This document shows, piece by piece, positions 48,819 through 57,547 of a stretch of DNA of 64,000 bases. The stretch's first letter is position 1; each line of letters opens with the position of its first letter. The notes below the pieces were generated by a model, which saw only the letters and a list, made by a program, of their open reading frames with translations, was not told the DNA's origin and ran no database searches. Made by a program: the position numbers and the translations under genes. This stretch comes from Streptomyces sp. ASQP_92 (lineage in GTDB: Bacteria > Actinomycetota > Actinomycetes > Streptomycetales > Streptomycetaceae): the NCBI RefSeq assembly GCF_025399895.1, contig NZ_JAODUA010000010.1:186001-250000 (forward strand), in the 5' to 3' direction.

Positions 48819-49403
48819 ATGGGACACCGTGAGGATCTGCTCGAAGGCGCCAAGCGCTGCCTGCTGGACAAGGGGTTCGTGCGCACCACGTCCCGCGACA
48901 TCGTCAAGGAGTCGGGGACCAACCTCGCCTCCATCGGCTATCACTACGGGTCGAAGGACGGGCTCCTCGCGGAGGCGTACATCGCGCTGGTCGAGGGCGT
49001 CTCGGACGCGTTCGACGCCACGCCCGCCTCGACCGAGACGGCCCCCGGCTCGCTCGAACGGTTCCAGGAGGTCTGGACGAACATCATCGCCACCATGGCC
49101 CAGCCGGGTTCGCTGTGGCGGCTCAGCATGGAGATCGTCGTCATGGGTGACCAACTCCCGGGCGTACGCGACCACTTGGCGCAGGCGCAGCGCGAGGGCG
49201 CGCGCGGCATCATCCCGATGCTCATGGGCGGCGAGGAGTCCGAGGTCGAGGAGAAGAGCGTCGACACCCTCGGCAAGTTCTATATGACGCTGATGATGGG
49301 GCTCATCGCCCAGTGGACCTTCGACCCGGCGACGGCCACTCGTGCAGAGGAACTCACCGAGGGTCTGCGCCAGGTGATGGCCGCCGCGCGCGGCGAGTCC
49401 TGA
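48819..49403 (+). CDS. TetR-family transcriptional regulator
   Basis: 194 residues. HTH in the first 55: REDLLEGAKRCLLDKGFVRTTSRDIVKESGTNLASIGYHYGSKDGLLAEAYIAL, with the YHYGSKDGLL ending of the recognition helix. The C-terminal ligand domain (TetR_C) is not diagnostic. Two palindromes at 48772-48796 very probably bind it, giving autorepression. No obvious target gene other than itself: the upstream neighbour is serA (same strand) and the downstream one is pucR (convergent, 21 bases). Ligand unknown. Confidence 0.9.
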   Translation: MGHREDLLEGAKRCLLDKGFVRTTSRDIVKESGTNLASIGYHYGSKDGLLAEAYIALVEGVSDAFDATPASTETAPGSLERFQEVWTNIIATMAQPGSLWRLSMEIVVMGDQLPGVRDHLAQAQREGARGIIPMLMGGEESEVEEKSVDTLGKFYMTLMMGLIAQWTFDPATATRAEELTEGLRQVMAAARGES

Positions 49404-49424
49404 GGCCCGCACGGCCTGCGGTCC

Positions 49425-50585
49425 CTACAACCGCGCTGCCTTCAGGGCCATGTGCAGCAGCAGCCGGTCCTCGCCCCGGTCGAGGTCGAGGCCGGTGAGG
49501 TGCTCGATGCGCGACAGGCGGTAGTAGAGCGTCTGGCGGTGGATGCCGAGCGCCGCGGCCGCGCGTGCAGCCTGGCCCGCGTTGTCGAGGAACACCTCGG
49601 CGGTGCGGGCGAGTTCGGTGTGGCCCGGGCTCAACAGGCCGCGGACCGCGGGGTCTTGGGGGGCGCTGGTCGCCAGCGCGGTCAGGATCCGGTAGGGGCC
49701 GATCTCCGACCACAGTGCGACCGGGCCGAGCCGGGGCTCGGCAAGTGCCGCCCGGACGGCGGACGTTGCCTCCCGGTGGGCGAGGGCGAGGTCGGCCAGA
49801 CCCCGGCGGGGCATCGCCACCCCGGCCGCCGCCGCGCCGCCCGCCTCCCCGCGCAGCCGCTGCGCCGCGGTCCTGGCCGGCGCGAGCGCGTCCGCCGACC
49901 GCAGCCGCACCAGCGCCGCCAGGGCGTGCCCGGCGCCCGCGCCGCCGGCCGGCCACGGCACCGTGCACACCGCCGCCGCCCCCGCCACCGTACGGACCGA
50001 AGGCGTGTCCTCGCCGGGCCAGGGGGCCACGCAGACCAGCACGTGCAGGCCCTCCGCGTCCGGGCCGAGCGCGCTCTGGAGGGCGGCCGTCGCCGTGTCG
50101 CGCTGCCAGCCCCCGTCCGCCGTGAGGACCGCCCGGAACTCGCGCGTGAGGTCCGCCCCGGCCTGCGCCTCGTCCGCGAGCAGCGCCCCGATCCTGGCGG
50201 CCACCTCCATCGCGGCGGTGAGCTTGTCCCCGGCCGGCCCCGGCTCGGCGTCGAGCAGCCAGACGTAGCCCAGAGCGATGCCCCGGTGGCGTACCGGAAG
50301 GCAGATCCGGCCGCGCAGAACACCCGCGTCGGGCGCGGCCGGGATGCGGACGGGGCCGGTGGCGCGGGTGATGCCGAAGCCCTCGAACCAGGTGCGCACG
50401 GCGGGGGTCGACTTCCTGGTCAGGATCGAACGGGTGCGGACCGGGTCCATGTCCAGGTCGTCGTCGGAGTCGTGCGCGCCGAAGGCGATCAGCCCGAAAT
50501 CCCGGTTCTCCAGCGTTGCCGGGGCGCCGAGCAGCGCCGAGATCTCATCGACCAGGTCCTGGTAGTCGCCCTTCACACCCGCCAT
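49425..50585 (-). CDS. PucR-family regulator, probable activator of proline catabolism
   Basis: 386 residues with the PucR C-terminal HTH (AAAALGIHRQTLYYRLSRIEHLTGLDLDRGEDRLLLHMAL) and a GGDEF-like/GAF-type sensory N-terminus. Divergent from proline dehydrogenase with palindromic sites in the 202-base gap, so control of the proline genes is the natural inference; the family name itself comes from purine catabolism regulators. Convergent with the TetR gene. Start at 50585 (MAGVKGDYQDLVDEISALLG) matches the usual first helix. Confidence 0.87.
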   Translation of the reverse strand: MAGVKGDYQDLVDEISALLGAPATLENRDFGLIAFGAHDSDDDLDMDPVRTRSILTRKSTPAVRTWFEGFGITRATGPVRIPAAPDAGVLRGRICLPVRHRGIALGYVWLLDAEPGPAGDKLTAAMEVAARIGALLADEAQAGADLTREFRAVLTADGGWQRDTATAALQSALGPDAEGLHVLVCVAPWPGEDTPSVRTVAGAAAVCTVPWPAGGAGAGHALAALVRLRSADALAPARTAAQRLRGEAGGAAAAGVAMPRRGLADLALAHREATSAVRAALAEPRLGPVALWSEIGPYRILTALATSAPQDPAVRGLLSPGHTELARTAEVFLDNAGQAARAAAALGIHRQTLYYRLSRIEHLTGLDLDRGEDRLLLHMALKAARL

Positions 50586-50644
50586 TCTCGCTCATCGCCC
50601 GGGCCGCTTCAGACATGTGTATGAGATCCGGGCCACGGATGCGT

Positions 50645-50679
50645 GACAGCTGTCGATGGCAGAGGATCGTGGAGATCCT
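50645..50679. promoter_or_regulatory. Palindromic operators between pucR and putB
   Basis: GACAGCTGTC (50645-50654) is a perfect palindrome, and AGGATC-GTGGA-GATCCT (50663-50679) a perfect inverted repeat with five-base spacer. Centres are 21.5 bases apart. Candidate sites for the PucR-type regulator. Confidence 0.5.
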
Positions 50680-50787
50680 TAGGTTTCACGGTGGTTCTCC
50701 GTGCCGTCGCCGGAACGCCGGGAGGACGTGCCGCGTCCCTCCGGTCCCGTCGGCGGCCCCGTCTAGTTCTTTCCGTGGAGGTGCCCC

Positions 50788-51714
50788 GTGCTGGGTCCCG
50801 TGATCCTCGCCGCGTCGCGCAGCGACAAGATGCGCAAGCTCGTTTCGGCCGCCCCGGTGACCAAGCCCGTGGTGAATCGGTTCATCCCCGGCGAGACCGT
50901 CGACCAGGTCGTCACCATCGTCGAGGAGATGGTCGGCAAGGGCCTGGAGCTCACCCTGGACGTGGTGGGCGAGGACATCACGACTCCCGAGCAGGCCGCC
51001 CACGCGCGCGACGCCTATCTGGAGCTCATCGAGCGTCTCAAGGAGCTCGGTCACGGCACCAAGGCCGAGATGTCGGTGAAGCTCTCGATGTTCGGCCAGG
51101 CGCTGGAAGGCGGCCACGAGCTGGCCCTCGCCAATGTGCGGCCGGTCGTCGAGGCCGCCGCCGCGATCGGCACCACGGTCACCCTGGACGCCGAGGACCA
51201 CACCACCCTCGACTCGATGTTCGCCATCCACGAGGAGCTGCGGAAGGACTTCCCCGAGACGGGCTGCGTCATCCAGGCCTACCTCTTCCGCACCGAGGCC
51301 GACGCCCGCCGGCTGGCCGCCGCCGGCAGCCGGGTGCGCATCGTGAAGGGCGCCTACAAGGAGCCCGCCGAGGTCGCCTACCAGGACAAGGGCGAGATCG
51401 ACAAGGCGTACGTCCGCGTCCTGAAGATCCTGATGGAGGGCGAGGGCTACCCGATGATCGGGTCCCACGACCCGCGCCTGATCGCCATCGGACAGGAGCT
51501 CGCGCGGCGCGCCGGGCGCAAGCTGGACGAGTACGAGTTCCAGATGCTGTACGGGATCCGCGGCGAGGAGCACCTGCGGCTCGCCGCCGAGGGCCACCGG
51601 ATGCGTGTCTACACCGCGTACGGCACCGACTGGTACGGCTACTTCATGCGGCGCCTCGCGGAGAAGCCGGCCAACCTGCTCTTCTTCGTCCGCTCGATGA
51701 TCACCAAGAACTAG
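50788..51714 (+). CDS. putB: Proline dehydrogenase (monofunctional)
   Basis: 308-residue FAD barrel that oxidises proline to pyrroline-5-carboxylate, membrane-associated. Motifs: LDVVGEDI, AEMSVKLSMFGQAL, TLDAEDHTTLDSMF, RIVKGAYKEP and the terminal YEFQMLYGIR ... YTAYGTDWYGYFMRRLAEKP. Small monofunctional form as in actinobacteria and Gram-positives, not the fused PutA of enteric bacteria. GTG 50788 with GGAGG six bases upstream. Acts with the dehydrogenase at 51806. Confidence 0.95.
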   Translation: MLGPVILAASRSDKMRKLVSAAPVTKPVVNRFIPGETVDQVVTIVEEMVGKGLELTLDVVGEDITTPEQAAHARDAYLELIERLKELGHGTKAEMSVKLSMFGQALEGGHELALANVRPVVEAAAAIGTTVTLDAEDHTTLDSMFAIHEELRKDFPETGCVIQAYLFRTEADARRLAAAGSRVRIVKGAYKEPAEVAYQDKGEIDKAYVRVLKILMEGEGYPMIGSHDPRLIAIGQELARRAGRKLDEYEFQMLYGIRGEEHLRLAAEGHRMRVYTAYGTDWYGYFMRRLAEKPANLLFFVRSMITKN

Positions 51715-51805
51715 ATTTTCTGGACAGGCCCCGAGCCTCCGTCCCCCGAACACCCCTCAGGCTTCACGCCCCACGCCCCACGCCTCACGAAGGAGTCAAG
51801 GAATC

Positions 51806-53437
51806 ATGGACGCTGTGACCCAGGTCCCCACCCCGGTCAACGAGCCGGTGCACGGTTACGCCCCTGGTTCCCCGGAGCGCGCCCGTCTGGAGGCCAAGCT
51901 CAAGGAGCTGGCCGAGAACCCCGTCGACCTGCCGATGACCATCAACGGTGAGAAGCGGATGGGCGGCGGCGAGCGCTTCGACGTCGTGCAGCCGCACAAC
52001 CACCGGGCCGTCATCGGCACCTACGCCAACGCCACCGAGCAGGACGCCCAGGACGCGATCGACGCCGCGCTCGCCGCCGCCCCGGCCTGGCGCGCGATGT
52101 CCTTCGACGACCGCGCCGCGATCATCCTGCGCGCCGCCGAACTGCTGTCCGGCCCCTGGCGCGAGACGCTGGCCGCCTCCACGATGCTCGGCCAGTCCAA
52201 GACGGCTCAGCAGGCCGAGATCGACACGCCCTGTGAGCTCGTCGACTTCTGGCGCTTCAACGTCCACTACGCCCGCAACCTGCTCGCCGAGCAGCCCCCG
52301 GCGAACTCCCCGGGCGTGTGGAACCGCATGGACCACCGCCCGCTCGAAGGCTTCGTCTACGCGATCACGCCGTTCAACTTCACGGCCATCGCGGGCAACC
52401 TGCCGACCGCTCCGGCCCTGATGGGCAACGTCGTCGTGTGGAAGCCGTCCCCGACGCAGACCCACGCCGCCGTGCTGCTCATGCAGCTCCTGGAGGAGGC
52501 CGGTCTGCCCAAGGGCGTCATCAACCTCGTCACCGGTGACGGCCTGGCCGTCTCCGAGGTCGCCCTCAACCACCGCGACCTGGCGGGCATCCACTTCACG
52601 GGTTCGACCAAGACCTTCCAGCACCTGTGGAAGACGGTCGGCACCAACATCGAGAAGTACCGCACCTACCCGCGCCTGGTCGGCGAGACCGGCGGCAAGG
52701 ACTTCGTCGTCGCGCACCCCAGCGCCGACCGCGCCGTCCTGAAGACCGCGCTGACCCGCGGCTCCTTCGAGTACCAGGGCCAGAAGTGCTCGGCGTCCTC
52801 GCGCGCCTACGTCCCGGCCTCGATCTGGAACGACGGCTTCAAGGAGGAGTTCGCGGCCGAGGTCGACGGCATCTCCATGGGTGACGTCACCGACCTGTCG
52901 AACTTCATCGGCGCGGTCATCGACGAGCGCTCCTTCGCCAAGAACAAGGCCGCGATCGACCGCGCGAAGGCCGACGACTCCTGCACGATCGTCGCGGGCG
53001 GCACCTACGACGACTCGGTCGGCTACTTCGTCCGCCCGACCGTCATCGAGTGCACCGACCCGGCCAACGAGGTCTTCACGACCGAGTACTTCGGCCCGAT
53101 CCTCGCGGTCCACGTCTACGACGACGAGAACTACGACGAGATGCTGGAGCAGATGGAGTCGGCCTCCGACTACGCCCTGACCGGCGCCGTCATCTCCAAC
53201 GACCGCGCCGCCGCCGCGTACACGATGGACAAGCTGCGCTACGCGGCCGGCAACTTCTACATCAACGACAAGTCGACCGGCGCCGTCGTCGGCCAGCAGC
53301 CCTTCGGCGGCGGCCGCGCCTCCGGCACCAACGACAAGGCGGGCGCCCCGCAGAACCTGATGCGCTGGACGCTGACCCGCGCCATCAAGGAGACCCTGGT
53401 CCCGCCGACCGACTACACCTACCCGCACATGGGCTGA
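51806..53437 (+). CDS. pruA: L-glutamate gamma-semialdehyde (P5C) dehydrogenase
   Basis: 543-residue aldehyde dehydrogenase that completes proline breakdown: glutamate semialdehyde to glutamate with NAD+. Catalytic Cys in EYQGQKCSASSRAYVP, Glu in GETGGKDFVV, the family-specific MDHRPLEGFVYAITPFNFTAIAGNLP and FGGGRASGTNDKAG. ATG 51806 with GAAGGAGT upstream. 91 bases after putB, in the same direction, and very likely one operon; ends with a clear terminator at 53452-53502. Confidence 0.96.
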   Translation: MDAVTQVPTPVNEPVHGYAPGSPERARLEAKLKELAENPVDLPMTINGEKRMGGGERFDVVQPHNHRAVIGTYANATEQDAQDAIDAALAAAPAWRAMSFDDRAAIILRAAELLSGPWRETLAASTMLGQSKTAQQAEIDTPCELVDFWRFNVHYARNLLAEQPPANSPGVWNRMDHRPLEGFVYAITPFNFTAIAGNLPTAPALMGNVVVWKPSPTQTHAAVLLMQLLEEAGLPKGVINLVTGDGLAVSEVALNHRDLAGIHFTGSTKTFQHLWKTVGTNIEKYRTYPRLVGETGGKDFVVAHPSADRAVLKTALTRGSFEYQGQKCSASSRAYVPASIWNDGFKEEFAAEVDGISMGDVTDLSNFIGAVIDERSFAKNKAAIDRAKADDSCTIVAGGTYDDSVGYFVRPTVIECTDPANEVFTTEYFGPILAVHVYDDENYDEMLEQMESASDYALTGAVISNDRAAAAYTMDKLRYAAGNFYINDKSTGAVVGQQPFGGGRASGTNDKAGAPQNLMRWTLTRAIKETLVPPTDYTYPHMG

Positions 53438-53451
53438 CCCGTAGTCGCACC

Positions 53452-53502
53452 GAAACCCCGCCCCCGTCCTTGGTCCCCCAACCGAGGACGGGGGCGGTTT
53501 CC
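53452..53502. terminator. Bidirectional terminator between P5C dehydrogenase and the flavoprotein gene
   Basis: GAAACCCCGCCCCCGTCCT-TGGT pairs with ACC-GAGGACGGGGGCGGTTTC around CCCCCA: ~20 pairs with one bulge. The T/A tracts at both feet allow termination of both convergent genes (nearest starts are on opposite strands). Confidence 0.85.
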
Positions 53503-53521
53503 ATGCCGGGCCCGGCGGGGC

Positions 53522-54226
53522 TCACACCTCGACGAGCACCTGGTCGAGCGATTTGCGGACCAGATCGGGGACTTCGCAGTCGTCGGCCGGATAACCGACC
53601 GGGATCACCGCGAACGCCTTCTCGTTGGCGGGCCGGTCGAGGACCTCGGACAGGAAGCGCATCGGGCTCGGCGTGTGCACGAGCGCGGCGAGGCCCGACT
53701 GGTGCAGCGCCGACAGCAGCAGGCCCACCGCTATGCCGACCGACTCGTCCACGTAGTAGTGCTTGTGCTTGGTGCCGTCCTCGGCGAGCCAGTAGCGCTG
53801 CTGGAAGACGACGAGCAGCACCGGGGCGTCGGTGAGATGGGTCTTCACCGCGTCCGTGCCGATCGGCCGCAGCGCCGCGAGCCACTCCTCGCCGAGCCGC
53901 CCGTCGTAGGAGATCCGCTCCTCCTCCTCGGCCGCCTCACGGATTCTGCGCCGTACCTCGGGGTCCTTGACCAGGACGAACGTCCACGGCTGCTGGTGGG
54001 CGCCGGACGGCGCGGTCGCCGCGCAGGCGACCGCGTCACGGACGGCCTGCTCGGGGACCGCGTCGGGCGAGAAACTGCGCACGGTGCGGCGCTCGTCCAT
54101 GCGCTCACGCAGCTCGGCGGCGCGCGCCAGGCTCTCGGCGCTCGCCATCCGGGCCGGTCGGTAGGGGACGGGCCGGTACGGCTCGCCGTGGACAGGGGTC
54201 CAGTGCTGTTCCGTGGGAGTGGGCAT
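53522..54226 (-). CDS. Nitroreductase-fold flavoprotein, iodotyrosine deiodinase (IYD)-like
   Basis: 234 residues, FMN-dependent nitroreductase superfamily. The FMN loop (ERRTVRSFS) and APSGAHQQPWTFVLVKDP are followed by EEEERISY and a close of PVGYPADDCEVPDLVRKSLDQ. Compared with human IYD as I remember it ([47 protein letters not shown]) the likeness is striking. The IYD zwitterion-binding triad Glu-Tyr-Lys is present as Glu103, Tyr107 and Lys128, spacing 4 and 21, identical to human 157/161/182. It may reductively dehalogenate halotyrosines, or bind another amino acid. Start at 54226 (MPTPTEQHW). Downstream, in the same direction, of a phospholipase C gene with 112 bases between. Confidence 0.85.
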   Translation of the reverse strand: MPTPTEQHWTPVHGEPYRPVPYRPARMASAESLARAAELRERMDERRTVRSFSPDAVPEQAVRDAVACAATAPSGAHQQPWTFVLVKDPEVRRRIREAAEEEERISYDGRLGEEWLAALRPIGTDAVKTHLTDAPVLLVVFQQRYWLAEDGTKHKHYYVDESVGIAVGLLLSALHQSGLAALVHTPSPMRFLSEVLDRPANEKAFAVIPVGYPADDCEVPDLVRKSLDQVLVEV

Positions 54227-54338
54227 GGAGGCAGTCTGGCGCCCGGACCTGGTCCAGTCCAAGCCCCTGGGGGTACGTGACTTGAAGGCGCCGGGCAGCC
54301 CGCCGCCGCGACCGGGCGGCCCGGAGCCGAAGCCCTCC

Positions 54339-56381
54339 TCAGCCGCTGACCGACGCCGCGCCGGTCTCGATGTGGCCCGTGTAGCGGCGCGACCACGTCG
54401 CGTCCGAGTCCGCGGTGATGGTGAAGTCGTACCAGCCGTTCTGGTACGCCACCGCGTTGAAGAAGTCCTCGGTGGAGCCGCCCGCCGGGACCGTGTAGGT
54501 CCAGGTGCCGGTGCGGTACTGGTTGGAAATGATGCTGAACTTCACGGCGGAGGAAGAGGAGTTGGTCATCTTGAACCACACCGCCTGCTTGCCGGTGCCG
54601 GGCTCCACCGCGTAGCGCGCCGCCACCTCGATGGCCTTGCCCGCCTTCGTCGCGTCGCCCACGAAGCGGCGCTGGAAGCGGTTCGGGCCGATCAGGGTGA
54701 AGTCGTACTTGCCCGCGCCGGCGCCGGTACCGATCTGGAAGAAGTCGGTGGCCGTGGCGCCCGCGTCGACCGTGTACTGCCAGGGCGTGGTGTCCCGGTA
54801 GGCGTTGGGGTGGAGGGAGAAGTGGGCGGCGCTGGTGGCGGGGGAGCCCTGGTTGGCCATGCCGAACCAGGCCAGGATCTGCCCGCCGGCCTTGAACTCG
54901 AACCGGTCGAGGTTGCCGTTGGGCTGGTACGGCAGCGGGCGGGCCGGACGGGTGCCGGACTCCTGGGCGGGCAGCGCGTTGGTGGTCGGCACGGGGTTGG
55001 GCAGCGGGCCGCAGGTGGCGATGCCGATGACCTTGGTGGCGGGGAGCCCGGACGGCATGCCGTACACCGGCGCGGTGAAGTCGAAGACGCCCGTCAGATC
55101 GCCGGTCACCCTGCGGCGCCAGGCGCTGATGTTGGGGCAGTTCGCCGGGGTGCCGAGCGCCGCCGTCCACTTCTCCATGAAGCGCAGCACCGAGGTGTGG
55201 TCGAAGACCTCGGAGGAGACCCAACCGCCGCGCGTCCAGGGCGAGATGGCGATCATCGGCACCCGGAAGCCCAGTCCGTACGGGACGCCGTTCAGGAACT
55301 CGCCGGCGGTGCCGGCGGGCGGCGAGGGGGGAGGCACGTGGTCGAAGAAGCCGTCGTTCTCGTCGTAGTTGAGGAACAGGACGGTCGAGTCGAAGACGTC
55401 GGGGGCGGCGGCCAGCGCCCGGTACACCAGGTCGACGAAGTGCGCCCCGTCGCCGGGCGGGGCGTACGGGTGCTCGGAGAAGGCCTGGTTGGCGACCACC
55501 CAGGACACCTGGGGAAGCGTCCCGGCCAGCGCGTCCGCCCTGATCGCGGCCGCGATGTCGTCCGGGGTGGAGCCGGTGGCCGCCGGAACGGAACCCATGC
55601 CGCGGTCGTGCAGCGGGTCGCCGGGTCTTGCGCCGGTGAACTTCGCGAAGTAGGCGAGGCCGTTGTCGCCGTAGTTGTCGTTCGCGTTCTGGTAGACCTT
55701 CCAGCTCACCCCGGCACGTTGCAGGGCCTCGGCGTAGGTCTCCCAGGTCAGGCCCGACTCGTCGCCGCCGTCATAGCTGGAGCCGTCGACCCTGCCGCTC
55801 CACAGATAGGTGCGGTTGGGCCCGGTGGCGCTGAGCGTGGCGCTGAAGTAGGCGTCACAGATGGTGTAGTTGTCCGCCAGCGCGTAGTGGAACGGGATGT
55901 CGCCGCGGTCGAGGTGGCCGAGCGAGCGCACATTGCCCACGCCCGTGACCCAGCTGTCCATGCGGCCCTTGTTCCAGGCCGCGTGCTGCGAGGTCCAGCT
56001 GTGCGGCAGATCGCCGTCGCACTGGGCGAGGGTCTCGCCGTCGGCGCCGCCCGAGGGCGGGGTCGAGCTGAGCTTCCACGGGTACTGGCGGCCCGCGCCG
56101 TTGGGCTGGTTGAAGACGGACTGGCCGCCCGGCAGGAGGATGCCGCTCCTGTCGCCGAAGCCCCGGACGCCCTTGAGGTGGCCGAAGTAGTGGTCGAAGC
56201 TGCGGTTCTCCTGCATCAGGATCACCACGTGCTTGACGTCCTTGATGGTGCCGGTCGCCGTCGCGGCCGCGGCGCTCGTGGCCGCCCGCCCCACGGCCCC
56301 GGCGGCCCCCGGTGACAGCACGGCGCCGGCTGCCATGCCCGCCCCGAGTGCCACGAACCCTCTTCGACTGATCGGAGTCAT
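54339..56381 (-). CDS. Tat-exported phospholipase C (second paralogue)
   Basis: 680-residue phosphoesterase-family PLC like that at 26750: Tat signal ISRRGFVALGAGMAAGAVLS, then VVILMQENRSFDHYFGHLKGVRGFGDR, NRTYLWSGR, LNYDENDGFFDHVPPPSPP and two C-terminal DUF756-like beta repeats (from about residue 470). It should cleave phospholipid head groups outside the cell; family members release phosphorylcholine. It differs from the first paralogue mainly in the mid-region (GMGSVPAATGSTPDDIAAAI). Start ATG at 56381 with GAGGCGGG upstream. A lone GTTCAC (minus strand, 56480-56485) lies in its promoter, possibly a half of a phosphate (PHO) box; weak. Confidence 0.9.
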   Translation of the reverse strand: MTPISRRGFVALGAGMAAGAVLSPGAAGAVGRAATSAAAATATGTIKDVKHVVILMQENRSFDHYFGHLKGVRGFGDRSGILLPGGQSVFNQPNGAGRQYPWKLSSTPPSGGADGETLAQCDGDLPHSWTSQHAAWNKGRMDSWVTGVGNVRSLGHLDRGDIPFHYALADNYTICDAYFSATLSATGPNRTYLWSGRVDGSSYDGGDESGLTWETYAEALQRAGVSWKVYQNANDNYGDNGLAYFAKFTGARPGDPLHDRGMGSVPAATGSTPDDIAAAIRADALAGTLPQVSWVVANQAFSEHPYAPPGDGAHFVDLVYRALAAAPDVFDSTVLFLNYDENDGFFDHVPPPSPPAGTAGEFLNGVPYGLGFRVPMIAISPWTRGGWVSSEVFDHTSVLRFMEKWTAALGTPANCPNISAWRRRVTGDLTGVFDFTAPVYGMPSGLPATKVIGIATCGPLPNPVPTTNALPAQESGTRPARPLPYQPNGNLDRFEFKAGGQILAWFGMANQGSPATSAAHFSLHPNAYRDTTPWQYTVDAGATATDFFQIGTGAGAGKYDFTLIGPNRFQRRFVGDATKAGKAIEVAARYAVEPGTGKQAVWFKMTNSSSSAVKFSIISNQYRTGTWTYTVPAGGSTEDFFNAVAYQNGWYDFTITADSDATWSRRYTGHIETGAASVSG

Positions 56382-56571
56382 CCGCCCGCCTCTTCGGTCG
56401 CCTGTGCCCCGGTGGGGCATCGAGCGCAAGAGTGGCGCCGGGCAATGGTCTGAAGCTAGACCTCTACGGCGATGGATATGTGAACAGAGGGGCAACGGTA
56501 GGGTTTTTGATGGTTCGTCAGGGGAGTAAGTGACGGCAGGGGCCCCGGAGTCCCCTGAACTCCCGGGATCG

Positions 56572-57489
56572 TCAGGGCCGGGCGGCCCCCGCCTCGAACC
56601 CCGCCACGATGTCCGCGAGCGCGCCGCGCAGCCAGCGGTGGGCCGGGTCCGCGTCCACCCGGTTGTGCCAGGCCTGGGCGTAGGGGTCGGCCGGCAGATC
56701 CAGCGGGATGTCGAGGACCGCGAGCGGCATCGCCCGTGCCGCCTCGACCGCGAACTGCCTCGGCACCAGGGCCAGCGCGTCCGAGCGCAGCGCGAAGAAG
56801 CAGGCCGCCGTGTAGGTCGGCGCGGTGGCCAGCACATCGCGGACCAGGCCCAGTTCGGCGAGACGGTCGTCGACCACGCTGCGCACCCGGCCGCGCCGGG
56901 TCACCGTGATGTGGGGGAGCGCGGCGAAGCGCTCGGGGGTGAGCCGCTCGGTGGCGTACGGTCCGTCGGCGCGCGCCACGGCCGCATAGCCGTACACGCC
57001 GAGCGGCGCCGTGTGGACATCGTGCGGCAGCTCTCCCATCTGGCCCACCTCCAGATCGATCAGCTCCCTCAGGTCCGCCGGGTTCTCATCGCCCTCGGGC
57101 AGGATCCGCAGCCGCACCCGGGGTGCTTCGCGCGCGACCCGCGCGGTCAGCGCCGGGCCGAAGATGACGGCCACCGCGTCGTTGGCCCGGATGGTGAACT
57201 CCCTTTCCAGGGTGGCGAGTTCCAGCTCCTGCGGCGGTCGCAGCGCCGCCAGCGCGGCCGCGAGCGCCGCCTCCACGCGCGGCCGGAGCTCCCGTGCGCG
57301 CGGCGTCAGCGCCAGGCCCCGCCCGGAGGGAACGAGCAGTTCGTCGCCCACCACCCGGCGCAGCCGCCCCAGCGTCCTGCTCATCGCGGACGGTGAGATC
57401 CGCATCTCGGCGGCGGCCCCCGCCACGCTCCCGGCCCGCAGCAGGGCGTCGAGCGAGGGCAGCAGATTCATGTCCGGCAGAGGTGGCAT
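56572..57489 (-). CDS. LysR-family transcriptional regulator
   Basis: 305 residues from ATG 57489. Winged HTH: LLPSLDALLRAGSVAGAAAEMRISPSAMSRTLGRLRRVVGDELLVPSGRGLALTPRA, then the substrate-binding domain with LEREFTIRANDAVAVIFGPAL. The gene is divergent from an MFS efflux gene with 58 bases between starts, the standard LysR arrangement, so control of that transporter is likely. The alternative start at 57525 would overlap the promoter; MNLLPSL at 57471 is also possible. Confidence 0.9.
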   Translation of the reverse strand: MPPLPDMNLLPSLDALLRAGSVAGAAAEMRISPSAMSRTLGRLRRVVGDELLVPSGRGLALTPRARELRPRVEAALAAALAALRPPQELELATLEREFTIRANDAVAVIFGPALTARVAREAPRVRLRILPEGDENPADLRELIDLEVGQMGELPHDVHTAPLGVYGYAAVARADGPYATERLTPERFAALPHITVTRRGRVRSVVDDRLAELGLVRDVLATAPTYTAACFFALRSDALALVPRQFAVEAARAMPLAVLDIPLDLPADPYAQAWHNRVDADPAHRWLRGALADIVAGFEAGAARP

Positions 57490-57547
57490 GCCCCCGAGTG
57501 TGCCCGACTGATGCACCGCACGCATACCTCACCTGCGAAATCGGACC

